From Perlabentimonas sp964554585 (GTDB lineage Bacteria > Bacteroidota > Bacteroidia > Bacteroidales > Tenuifilaceae), in assembly GCA_964554585.1 (NCBI GenBank), contig CAZKPD010000022.1, positions 1 to 25,193 on the forward strand: DNA of 25,193 bases, given 5' to 3'. How positions within the stretch are numbered: the stretch's first letter is position 1; each line of letters starts with the position of its first letter. The translations under genes were made by a program, and so were the position numbers. Positions 1 to 7,577 of the stretch are shown in pieces. Below the pieces are notes generated by a model, which was given only the letters and a program-made list of their open reading frames with translations, made no database searches and was not told where the DNA came from.

Positions 1-46
1 TAAAGTCAATAAATAAAAGGCTTTAGCTAATCAAAGGAAAATAACT

Positions 47-1450
47 TTACTTTCCGATGCAAAATTTGCTAAAAATTGATCCTAGCACCTCGTCCGTAGT
101 AATCTCACCGGTAATCTCACCAATATAGTGCAATACCTGACGTATATCCATGGCCAACAGGTCTGTGGGTAGTCCATCGTCAAGGGCTTTGAGCGAACGC
201 TCAATATTGTCTTTAGATTTTTGTAGGGATGCAAAATGTCGAGCATTTGTAACTATTACTGCATGACCGTGCGAAAGTGCAGGTTCAAAAGCGGAAACAA
301 GCATATCCAACAGCTGTGTTACATTAGTGTTATGCTTTGCGGCCAAGGGAAGGCATTGTATTTTAGGGTGTTGACTGAAGATGATTTGCTCGATATTTTT
401 TATATTATCAGGCTCTGCCAAATCCGTTTTATTGATTAGCACAACAATCTGCTGATCCTGTGAAGCGAACTCGAGCACATTATGAATTTGTCCTATGGTT
501 TCCTGCGGAGCATCAGAGGCATCAACCATTATGAGCACAACTTGAGCTTTCGTTATCTTCTCGTAAGCACGCTCGATACCCATAGATTCAATGGCATCGG
601 TAGTGTGCCTTATGCCTGCCGTGTCAATAAACCTAAAGTTTATCCCCTTTATGGTAATTGTATCCTCAATAATATCCCTGGTTGTTCCAGCTATATCTGA
701 CACTATGGCTTTCTCCTCATTAAGAATTCTGTTTAGTAGGGTGGACTTACCCACATTGGGTTTGCCTACAATGGCTACCGGCACCCCATTCTTAATCACG
801 TTGCCATACTTAAATGATTCCAATAATCCGTCAACTTGACCTAGCATTTCTAGTATAAGCAGACGAAGTTGAGCCCTATCCGCAAACTCCACATCTTCCT
901 CGCTAAAATCAAGTTCTAATTCTATTAGGGATGTTATATGTACCAACCTTTCCCTAAGCTGACGCAATTCGTTGGAAAAACCACCTCTAACCAAGTCCAG
1001 TGCAACTTTCCTCGAAGCTTCACTGTTAGATGCAATTAAATCGGCTACTCCTTCGGCTTGAGAAAGGTCCATTTTCCCGTTCAAAAAAGCACGCATGGTA
1101 AATTCGCCCGGTTCGGCAGGAACAGCACCATTTTTTATAAGCAATTGGAGGATCTCCTTTTGAATAACGGTAGAACCGTGACACGATATTTCAATCGTGT
1201 CTTCACCGGTAAAGGAACGAGGGCCTTTGAAGAGTGAAACCAACACCTCGTCAACAACCTTTCCTTCGTCCGCAATTTCTCCAAAATGAACCGTATTTGC
1301 CGGTTGATTGCTCAACAGGATTCCTTTAGTTTTTGGAATAAAAACCTTCTCGCATATTTCAAAGGATTGTGCACCGCTAAGCCGTATTACAGCAATGGCA
1401 CCCATTCCTGCAGGTGTGGCAATGGCAGCTATGGTTGTGTTTTGAATCAT
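47..1450 (-). CDS. mnmE: tRNA uridine-5-carboxymethylaminomethyl modification GTPase MnmE
   Basis: MnmE (TrmE) works with MnmG to install the cmnm5/nm5 group on wobble uridine 34 of certain tRNAs, using methylene-tetrahydrofolate and GTP. The 467-residue product has the full family layout: an N-terminal folate-binding domain starting around the TIAAIATPAGMGAIAVIRLSG stretch, a helical domain, and an inserted G domain. The P-loop GKPNVGKST is at about residues 229-237 (K235), followed by the DIAGTTRD switch and NKTD. The protein ends in the C-terminal CIGK motif (C464), whose Cys is a family hallmark. Length is normal. The ATG at 1448-1450 opens directly into the conserved N-terminus. No convincing Shine-Dalgarno or promoter was seen upstream. 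The gene stands alone, reading away from a 347-base spacer. Confidence 0.97.
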   Translation of the reverse strand: MIQNTTIAAIATPAGMGAIAVIRLSGAQSFEICEKVFIPKTKGILLSNQPANTVHFGEIADEGKVVDEVLVSLFKGPRSFTGEDTIEISCHGSTVIQKEILQLLIKNGAVPAEPGEFTMRAFLNGKMDLSQAEGVADLIASNSEASRKVALDLVRGGFSNELRQLRERLVHITSLIELELDFSEEDVEFADRAQLRLLILEMLGQVDGLLESFKYGNVIKNGVPVAIVGKPNVGKSTLLNRILNEEKAIVSDIAGTTRDIIEDTITIKGINFRFIDTAGIRHTTDAIESMGIERAYEKITKAQVVLIMVDASDAPQETIGQIHNVLEFASQDQQIVVLINKTDLAEPDNIKNIEQIIFSQHPKIQCLPLAAKHNTNVTQLLDMLVSAFEPALSHGHAVIVTNARHFASLQKSKDNIERSLKALDDGLPTDLLAMDIRQVLHYIGEITGEITTDEVLGSIFSKFCIGK

Positions 1451-1797
1451 CTTACATTCTCAAATTAATAAAAACCATAATGGACGGATAAAGGTAAAGA
1501 GTTCTGTATTTAATCAGAAAGGAATTGAAAACAATCGTTATAATGGTTTTAGATTGAACTAAATTGTACACTTCTCATCTCTTGCAGAAAAACCAACTCC
1601 CAAATGTGCTTTTCCAAGCTTACCATTGATTAGGTGGGGTTGGACAACTAACTGTTAATAGGTACAGATTGTTCATTTTACAATTAGCGTTTTCACCACA
1701 CTTTATGACACGATATAACATGTGTAACCGATAATCATACAAGTGGGAGAGTATGAGTATTTTACATGAAGTGTTGGATAAAAAAAGGGATTAGCTT
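1451..1797. other. Gene-free spacer between mnmE and the SiaB-like gene
   Basis: This 347-base AT-rich stretch lies upstream of mnmE and downstream of the SiaB-like gene, both on the minus strand. I looked for ORFs, a TAnnTTTG -7 element facing mnmE, hairpins followed by T-runs, and tRNA arms, and found none that is convincing. It presumably holds the mnmE promoter, but I cannot place it. Confidence 0.5.
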
Positions 1798-2367
1798 TTA
1801 CTTGGCAAACTTTTTTGCATTAATCTCAACCTTAAGGATAAAGAAGAACTTCTCATCATCCAGCTGCAAAAATTGGTAGCTCAATTTCTCTTCAGTTTTG
1901 CGGGCAATATCTATTAAGCCAAGTCCTGCGCCTCCTTTGCTTGATAGTTTTCCCTCTTTAATTTGTGTTTTATACATCTCCTTTAGCTCATCCTTTGAAG
2001 CGGAATTAACTTCAATGAGCAGCGATTCTAGAGAATCCTTATGCTCTTTTCTTACTACATTGGATGTGATGATATAGTAGATCTCATCCTTTTTGCCAAT
2101 AATAAATAGCCCGCTACCAATATTGCCATCTTCAACCTCATCGGAGTGCTTGTTCATATTCTGTAAGGTTTCTACCATTACATGGTAAACCTTTCGTTGA
2201 ACAGATTTCTCTTCGCTTTGCTTCTCCATATCCGATTCGGCCATGGAAGTAAACATCTTAGTAATCTGATGGCTAAATTCTCCAAGGTAGACCAGTGAAA
2301 ACCCATTCTCAATCATCTCATCATAGATGTTGGAAACGGACTTGATAAAATTAAAGGTAAGATTCAT
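1798..2367 (-). CDS. SiaB family protein kinase-like protein (DUF6272, HATPase fold)
   Basis: The 189-residue soluble protein looks like the SiaB family, a single-domain GHKL-type kinase that in Pseudomonas phosphorylates a partner (SiaC) and is opposed by a PP2C phosphatase (SiaA). The visible support is an N-box-like helix with E66, N70 and H74 (ETLQNMNKHS) and a glycine-rich G-box (GGAGLGLID) at about residues 145-153, spaced as in this fold. There is no signal peptide or membrane segment. The ATG at 2365-2367 is the only early start. The HdeD-like gene lies 124 bases upstream on the same strand, so co-transcription is possible. No SiaC (DUF1987) or SpoIIE/PP2C partner is in the window. 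An anti-sigma-factor kinase role is an alternative. Family assignment is from remembered sequence pattern. Confidence 0.72.
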   Translation of the reverse strand: MNLTFNFIKSVSNIYDEMIENGFSLVYLGEFSHQITKMFTSMAESDMEKQSEEKSVQRKVYHVMVETLQNMNKHSDEVEDGNIGSGLFIIGKKDEIYYIITSNVVRKEHKDSLESLLIEVNSASKDELKEMYKTQIKEGKLSSKGGAGLGLIDIARKTEEKLSYQFLQLDDEKFFFILKVEINAKKFAK

Positions 2368-2491
2368 GGCAAATAGTTAATTCAAGTGAAATAAATTATT
2401 ATCCTGATTATGTGGTTATTATATAAATCAATTAAGCCTTGAGCATGTTATAGCTCATTAAACAAATCTAGCAATTTAATTAATAGCTCAG

Positions 2492-3079
2492 CTATTCACC
2501 CTTAGCAATCGTTTCGTCCTTTTCAGGTTCAGCCGATAGCCAAATAGTGGTTCTATTGACTGTTTTTGCAGAATAAATCATAGAGAATACCCCATAAATA
2601 ATGGTATATATACCAATAAGGATTACGATAAACCGAACGCTTTCAAAAGGGTTAAAAATTATGATTAATCCTAAAGCCAAAGAGATAATACCAGTTATGA
2701 GGTTCAGGATCTCAATAAGCCTAAAACTCTTTCGGATAAAAAAGGCGATGATAAATACCACTCCAATAACTGTAGCCCAAGCACCCGCAATAATCATTAA
2801 AAGATCTACAGCTTTACGAGGATTAAGGATAATAATAATCCCTAGTAGTGTGCTTACAATCCCTTCTAATAGTTTTAGCTTCCAATTGGGCGTATACTTC
2901 CTATACTGTATGGAGTATGTGGTAAGAACAATGCCTCCAACAAGAATGGAAAGGGCAAAATATATAGCAAGCAAATCGATTGTGGCACTTGGAAATGCAA
3001 GAGCGATAAAACCGAAAACCATTACAAGAATTCCGCTTAGAGAGGACATTCCCCATCGACCTATCCAGTTAGTTGTCAT
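2492..3079 (-). CDS. HdeD-like DUF308 membrane protein
   Basis: The 195-residue protein is built almost entirely of hydrophobic helices. I count about six, arranged as repeated helix pairs separated by short basic loops, with a charged C-terminal tail of about 25 residues. Glycine-rich helix starts and repeated 'LGLIIIFNP'-type segments (LGIIIILNPRKA, LGLIIIFNPFES) match the DUF308/HdeD family, named for an E. coli acid-resistance membrane protein. The biochemical role of the family is not established. The start ATG at 3077-3079 gives a short polar N-terminus (MTTNWIGRW) before helix one. A TACCTTTG (minus strand, 3188-3195) resembles a Bacteroidota -7 element about 110 bases upstream, but the nearest TTG is only 13 bases away from it, so I do not call a promoter. 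Confidence 0.75.
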   Translation of the reverse strand: MTTNWIGRWGMSSLSGILVMVFGFIALAFPSATIDLLAIYFALSILVGGIVLTTYSIQYRKYTPNWKLKLLEGIVSTLLGIIIILNPRKAVDLLMIIAGAWATVIGVVFIIAFFIRKSFRLIEILNLITGIISLALGLIIIFNPFESVRFIVILIGIYTIIYGVFSMIYSAKTVNRTTIWLSAEPEKDETIAKGE

Positions 3080-3376
3080 AATTTATAGTTTAAATGAGTG
3101 AATCGCTTTTATTGGTTCACTCAAAATTAAGCTTTTATTACGAACGGATAAAAGATTTGTAAAAGAGTTTTAGTTGCAGCTAATATCCAAAGGTAAAACG
3201 GTGTTGCACAAATATCACTTGTATTACTTTGGAATCTGATAATGCTACTAACAGGACAGTACGAACAGCTATTGCATGAATATATAAGGAAGAAATCCAA
3301 TAACCTGAATAATCAGTAAAGAATTTTCTGCCTCAGTAAAAATATCTAAATTCGCGCGTTATTTAAAAAAAGAAAA

Positions 3377-5488
3377 ATGAGAACACATACAATTGTAATT
3401 ATGACAGCAATTATTGGATTTTCAGTGGCTTCGTGCACCTCTGAAAACTCAAAAAAAGCAAATCCGTTCCTTTCTGAATACAATACAAAGCACAATGCTC
3501 CGCCGTTTGATAGGTTGGAGGTTAGCCATTTTGTGCCTGCCATTGATTCTGCTATCAATAAGGCACGTGCTGAAATCGAGGCCATTATTAATGACCCAAA
3601 TGAACCATCTTTTGAGAATACCATAGAGGCGTTGGCATTCAGTGGTAATCTGCTGGGTCAAGTTAGCTCTGTGGTTTTTAATCTTAACCAGGCCGAAACC
3701 AGTAGCGACTTACAGCAAGCGATTAGAGAAATTGCACCAAAATTATCAGACTTTAGCAGTGATATTAACCTAAATGCAGACCTTTTTAATAGGGTAAAAA
3801 CGGTTTATGGTACTACTGTTAAGGAAAACTTGACCCCCGAACAGCAAACCCTGTTGGAGGAAACCTATAAAGGTTTCGTACGAAGTGGTGCCAACTTAAG
3901 TGAGGGAGATAAAGCGACCTTTAGGGAGGTTACCAAAGAGCTATCAGAGCTTACGCTCCAATTTAATGAGAACCTATTGGCCGAAACCAATGATTTCATT
4001 CTTCATGTCACAGAGTTGGATAAACTGACAGGATTGCCCCAAAGCTTATTGGATGCAGCACAAGCGGAGGCCGAACAACGCCAGCTGGAGGGTTGGGTAT
4101 TTACGCTCCAAATGCCCATGTTTTTCCCATTCATGAAGTATGCAGACAATCGTGATCTGCGCGAGCAGATGTATATTGCATATAATACCCGAGCCTTTAA
4201 GGATAACGAAAGAAATAATTCGGAGCTTATTAAGCGAATTGTAAACCTGAGACTTAAGCAAGCCAATCTGCTTGGTTATAACTCCTATGCCGATTTTATT
4301 TTAGAAAACCGTATGGCACAATCATCCCAAGAGGTGATTAGCTTTCTAGAAGGGCTGCTCGATGCATCAATAGGAACTGCACAACAGGAACTCAAACAGG
4401 TTGAAGAGCTGGCTAAATCCATGGGCTTTTCTCAAAGATTAGAAAAATGGGACTGGGCTTACTATACCGAAAAATTGAAAGAGCAGCTCTTCAACTTTAA
4501 CGAGGAGGAGCTAAAGCCCTATTTTCAGTTGGAAAATGTTAAAGAAGGTGTTTTTAGCTTAGCAAATCAGCTGTACGGAATAACATTTAAGAGGGTAACG
4601 AACATTCCGGTCTATCATCCCGATGTGATGGTTTATGAGGTGTACGATAGCGATAACTCTTTTCTTTCGTTACTTTATTTGGATTTTTTTCCAAGAAGTG
4701 GGAAAAGTGGAGGTGCTTGGATGACCAGCTTTAGGGATCAGTACATTGCTAATAATCAGAATGTAAGGCCGTTCATATCTGTGGTTACCAATTTTACTAA
4801 GCCCACTGCACAAACCCCGTCATTGCTCACCTTTGGCGAGGTGACCACATTTTTGCACGAGTTTGGCCATGCGCTTCATGGCATGTTTGCTAATACAGTA
4901 TACCCAAACCTTTCGGGTACATCAGTTTATCGTGATTTCGTTGAGCTTCCCTCTCAAATATTAGAGAATTGGGCCGTAGAAAAAGAGTTTCTTGATCAGT
5001 TCGCTAAGCATTACCAAACCGGCGAACCTATTCCGCAGCATATGGTGCAAAGCATTATTGACAGCCGTAACTTTTTAGCCGGGAATCTTTCCATCCGTCA
5101 GCTAAGCTTTGGCCTGGTCGATATGGCATGGCACAGCATTACCCAGCCCTTTACCGGCGATATTCTTCCTTTTGAACTTAAGTACATGAAAAGGGCTGAT
5201 GTGTTACCAGTAGTTAAGGGAACTGCTTTTAGCCCAGCTTTTGGGCACATCTTTGCCGGAGGATACGCAGCAGGCTACTATAGCTACAAATGGGCTGAGG
5301 TACTTGATGCTGATGCATACTCGGTTTTTAAAGAAAAGGGAATCTTCAACCAGGAAGTAGCCCAGTCATTCCGCAACAATGTGTTATCCAAAGGCGGAAG
5401 TGAGCATCCAATGACCCTTTATAAGCGATTTAGAGGGCATGAACCCTCTATTGAGCCTCTCCTTATCCGAAGCGGATTAAAACAGTAA
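3377..5488 (+). CDS. M3 family zinc metallopeptidase (peptidyl-dipeptidase Dcp-like), lipoprotein
   Basis: This 703-residue protein is a thimet-oligopeptidase/Dcp-type (M3) peptidase, which trims short peptides, often releasing C-terminal dipeptides. The zinc site is clear: H494-E495-F-G-H498 and a third ligand E523 (in DFVEL), 25 residues after the second His, as in E. coli Dcp. The N-terminus is a lipoprotein signal ending in a lipobox (SVASC, Cys about residue 20), so the enzyme should be exported and lipid-anchored, whereas E. coli Dcp is largely cytoplasmic. The length is normal for the family plus the signal. The ATG at 3377 sits directly before the signal peptide. The gene is monocistronic, with a strong hairpin terminator 17 bases after the stop codon. 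Confidence 0.93.
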   Translation: MRTHTIVIMTAIIGFSVASCTSENSKKANPFLSEYNTKHNAPPFDRLEVSHFVPAIDSAINKARAEIEAIINDPNEPSFENTIEALAFSGNLLGQVSSVVFNLNQAETSSDLQQAIREIAPKLSDFSSDINLNADLFNRVKTVYGTTVKENLTPEQQTLLEETYKGFVRSGANLSEGDKATFREVTKELSELTLQFNENLLAETNDFILHVTELDKLTGLPQSLLDAAQAEAEQRQLEGWVFTLQMPMFFPFMKYADNRDLREQMYIAYNTRAFKDNERNNSELIKRIVNLRLKQANLLGYNSYADFILENRMAQSSQEVISFLEGLLDASIGTAQQELKQVEELAKSMGFSQRLEKWDWAYYTEKLKEQLFNFNEEELKPYFQLENVKEGVFSLANQLYGITFKRVTNIPVYHPDVMVYEVYDSDNSFLSLLYLDFFPRSGKSGGAWMTSFRDQYIANNQNVRPFISVVTNFTKPTAQTPSLLTFGEVTTFLHEFGHALHGMFANTVYPNLSGTSVYRDFVELPSQILENWAVEKEFLDQFAKHYQTGEPIPQHMVQSIIDSRNFLAGNLSIRQLSFGLVDMAWHSITQPFTGDILPFELKYMKRADVLPVVKGTAFSPAFGHIFAGGYAAGYYSYKWAEVLDADAYSVFKEKGIFNQEVAQSFRNNVLSKGGSEHPMTLYKRFRGHEPSIEPLLIRSGLKQ

Positions 5489-5504
5489 TTGACCACTTTA
5501 ATGC

Positions 5505-5542
5505 ACAAGGGCTTAACATAAAGGTAAGCCCTTGTTTGTTTT
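5505..5542 (+). terminator. Rho-independent terminator after the M3 peptidase gene
   Basis: A perfect 11-bp stem, ACAAGGGCTTA (5505-5515) with TAAGCCCTTGT (5525-5535), encloses a 9-base loop and runs into TTGTTTT. It lies 17 bases past the stop codon of the M3 peptidase gene and about 70 bases before the promoter of the next gene, so it separates the two units. Confidence 0.88.
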
Positions 5543-5613
5543 ACCAAATCTTGTAGATTTATATTGCTTTTAATAATTATCTACTAAAGCGACGGAATAC
5601 CTGTTTTGTATCC

Positions 5614-5643
5614 TTTGGCTCAATAAAAATCTTGCTATTTTTG
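5614..5643 (+). promoter_or_regulatory. Bacteroidota-type promoter of the hotdog thioesterase gene
   Basis: TTTG at 5614-5617 (-33) and TATTTTTG at 5636-5643 (-7, consensus TAnnTTTG) are separated by 18 bases. This would start transcription near 5650 and leave a leader of about 29 bases before the ATG at 5679. It is among the best matches in the window. Confidence 0.65.
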
Positions 5644-5678
5644 TATAATCATAAAGAGGGTTAATTACCAAATTCGTT

Positions 5679-6050
5679 ATGGAAATAGGAGATACATTCA
5701 TATCAAAAATAGTAGTTACAGCCTCTGCTTCTGCTAAAAATGTAGGCTCTGGCGATTTGCCTGTTTTTTCTACTCCCTCAATGGTTGCTTTAATGGAAAA
5801 CGCTGCGATGATGGCCGTTAAAAAGGGTATACCTGCTGAAAAAACTACAGTAGGGTCAAGCATTTCCGTAAAGCACCTTAAACCTACACCGATGGGCTCA
5901 GTAATTTATGCTCAGGCTACGCTAATATTCATTCAGAATGCCAAGCTTACATTTAGCCTAAAAGCATGGGATGATTCAGGGACCATTGGAGTAGGAGAGC
6001 ATATTAGATATATTGTGGATACCAAGAAGTTTTTAGAGCAAATCGTTTAA
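5679..6050 (+). CDS. Hotdog-fold thioesterase, FlK-like
   Basis: This 123-residue single-domain protein matches small hotdog thioesterases related to fluoroacetyl-CoA thioesterase FlK. Candidate active-site residues are T32 (FSTPSM), E40 (ALMENAA) and H66 (VKHLKPTP). The spacings of 8 and 26 residues equal those of the FlK triad Thr42/Glu50/His76. There is no signal peptide, so it should be cytosolic and hydrolyse a small acyl-CoA. Nothing suggests fluoroacetyl-CoA as the natural substrate; short acyl-CoA housekeeping is more likely. The ATG at 5679 follows a good promoter. The lipoprotein gene begins 22 bases after the stop, so the two may be co-transcribed, though their functions look unrelated. 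Confidence 0.83.
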   Translation: MEIGDTFISKIVVTASASAKNVGSGDLPVFSTPSMVALMENAAMMAVKKGIPAEKTTVGSSISVKHLKPTPMGSVIYAQATLIFIQNAKLTFSLKAWDDSGTIGVGEHIRYIVDTKKFLEQIV

Positions 6051-6072
6051 GTTTGACAGCCAATTACAGCCT

Positions 6073-6600
6073 ATGAAAGAATTTAATAGGGTATTTATAG
6101 TCTCAATTATCTGCATAATAGTCGTAGGCTGTTCTGCTCCCGAAAAAGAGACTTCAACCAGCATCTACAAAGAGTTTGCTAAAACGCATAACGGGGTTCA
6201 ATTTTGCATTCCTCCCGGTATGGTTTCAGTACTTCTAGATAATCAGGTTAGAGGAACAGAAGAAATTAAAGAACTCATAAACGATTCGCACTCTATCTGT
6301 TTTCTTGTGGTTTCAACCCAAACATATAATCAAAGCAATGACCTAGCATCAAGCTGCATTAAACGGTTAAAACATATTGATTTTGTTGATATTGTAACTG
6401 CGACAAAGGGAGGCGAAAATATCCAAATTTTGGTTCACAGCCATGGTAATACCATAAATGAAATGGCTGTATTGATTAGCAATACTACTACCTTTTACGC
6501 TATAAACCTTCATGGGCAATTGCAGATTGAGAAGATTACCAATTTAACCCAAATCGAAAATCTTTCAGCGCTCTCCAACCTCGATAAGCTTAAGCGCTAA
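6073..6600 (+). CDS. Small lipoprotein, probably DUF4252
   Basis: The 175-residue product starts with a lipoprotein signal: a hydrophobic stretch followed by the lipobox VVGC (Cys about residue 20). It should therefore be exported and lipid-anchored. The rest is a mixed alpha/beta domain. The C-terminal part, roughly residues 118-165 (NEMAVLISNTTTFYAINLHG then QLQIEKITNL), resembles DUF4252 proteins of Bacteroidota, which commonly end in an 'ELVxLVSxxxxFxLIxLxGxIxL' pattern. That match is from memory and is moderate. No catalytic motif is visible and I do not assign a function. It lies 22 bases behind the thioesterase gene and probably shares its promoter. Confidence 0.62.
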   Translation: MKEFNRVFIVSIICIIVVGCSAPEKETSTSIYKEFAKTHNGVQFCIPPGMVSVLLDNQVRGTEEIKELINDSHSICFLVVSTQTYNQSNDLASSCIKRLKHIDFVDIVTATKGGENIQILVHSHGNTINEMAVLISNTTTFYAINLHGQLQIEKITNLTQIENLSALSNLDKLKR

Positions 6601-6884
6601 AACAGCATACACACGAAAGGAGGATTATGTCCTGCAACATTCTTTTCTGAGCTTATTTTAGTCTCAGAGGGTGAGGATATTGCCATAACCTTAAAATATT
6701 ATTTGCTCATATTGAAATTGTAGTACACTCTTTATCTGGTGTGTGAGCATTTTTTTATAGCTAATATTAGATTGTAGATTTGATACATCCTCATTCTTAA
6801 CAACCTTTCCTATTTAGAATTATTATAATCTACAAAGGCTTCAAATAAAAAGGGAAAAGCTCGCGGGCATCAAAAAAAAAATCA
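6601..6884. other. Spacer before the V-ATPase operon, with a weak terminator-like inverted repeat
   Basis: The stretch between the lipoprotein stop and the V-ATPase -7 element has no convincing gene. TGCTCA (6704-6709) can pair with TGAGCA (6744-6749), with an inner ACAC/GTGT pair, and is followed by seven Ts (6750-6756). This could be a weak terminator for the preceding gene. A perfect AAAGGAGG at 6616-6623 precedes only a 7-codon ORF. Confidence 0.35.
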
Positions 6885-6892
6885 TATTTTTG
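6885..6892 (+). promoter_or_regulatory. Candidate -7 element of the V-ATPase operon
   Basis: TATTTTTG matches the Bacteroidota -7 consensus TAnnTTTG and sits 67 bases before the subunit E start. No TTG is found at the expected distance upstream, so this is weaker than the thioesterase promoter. A start site near 6899 would rule out a longer reading frame beginning with TTG at 6890. Confidence 0.42.
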
Positions 6893-6958
6893 TTTGTAAT
6901 AAAAAAAAATAAAAAACATCGACTAAACATATTGTATAACCTAACAGGAGGAAATGTT

Positions 6959-7576
6959 ATGCAGAACAAGCTTCAAGAGCTCACAGAAAAGATTTATAAT
7001 GAGGGCTTATCAAAAGGAACCCAGGAGGCAAACCAGCTAGTTGCTAAAGCTAAAGAGGATGCCTCTAAAATTATTGCTGATGCAAAAAAAGAGGCAGAAC
7101 AGATTATTAATCAAGCAACTAAGCGGGGAGAAGAGCTAAAAAAGAATGCTGAAACCGAAGTAGAGATTTCTATTAAACAAGTTGTTAGCGCCCTTAAACA
7201 GGATATCTCTAAGCTGATTGAAGCTAAGGTTATACAAGTTCCGCTTACAGATTCGCTTAAAGATGTTGATTTTATTAAAACCATTATTCAGGCTGCACTT
7301 TCCAATTGGAATCCGAATTCAACCGGACAAGTTGCGTTAAATGTTCTAGTTCCGGCAGCTCAGGAAAAGGAGCTTAGCGGATTTATTTCAAAAAAGGTTG
7401 TAGGAACCCTTAATCAGGAAGTTACCATAGTAGCTGATAAGAATCTGAAGTATGGCTTTAGGATTGGCCCAAAGGATGGTAGCTACTATATTGGGTTCTC
7501 CGATTCGGATTTTGAAAACCTGTTTAAGGAGTACATGCGTCCTCGTATAATTGAACAGCTCTTTGGGGAGAAATAG
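6959..7576 (+). CDS. atpE: V-type ATP synthase subunit E (peripheral stalk)
   Basis: Subunit E forms the peripheral stalk that holds the catalytic head still against the rotor. The 205-residue product shows the expected layout: an N-terminal coiled coil rich in Ala, Lys and Glu (about residues 15-75, AKEDASKIIADAKKEAEQ-type heptads), then a globular C-terminal domain that contacts the A/B head. The frame stays open upstream, but the ATG at 6959 is chosen because AGGAGG (6946-6951) lies 7 bases before it and the candidate promoter overlaps the longer reading. It is the first gene of the operon; the stop is one base from the next start. The usual partner stalk subunit (NtpF/H type) is not seen nearby. 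Confidence 0.88.
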   Translation: MQNKLQELTEKIYNEGLSKGTQEANQLVAKAKEDASKIIADAKKEAEQIINQATKRGEELKKNAETEVEISIKQVVSALKQDISKLIEAKVIQVPLTDSLKDVDFIKTIIQAALSNWNPNSTGQVALNVLVPAAQEKELSGFISKKVVGTLNQEVTIVADKNLKYGFRIGPKDGSYYIGFSDSDFENLFKEYMRPRIIEQLFGEK

Positions 7577-7577
7577 T

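Noticed and set aside
2601..3101. 166-codon open frame on the plus strand opposite the HdeD-like gene.
   Set aside because: It is the antisense shadow of a hydrophobic protein gene (rich in Ile, Arg and Pro), with no family resemblance.
3242..3319. 25-codon ORF (MLLTGQYEQLLHEYIRKKSN...) upstream of the M3 peptidase.
   Set aside because: No ribosome-binding site or promoter, and the frame is also open upstream without a start codon. Composition alone cannot support it.
6616..6650. Perfect AAAGGAGG followed by ATG and a 7-codon ORF (MSCNILF).
   Set aside because: Too short to support as a gene, with no leader-peptide attenuator hairpin that fits it, and the nearest downstream gene has its own promoter candidate. 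Chance is the simplest reading.
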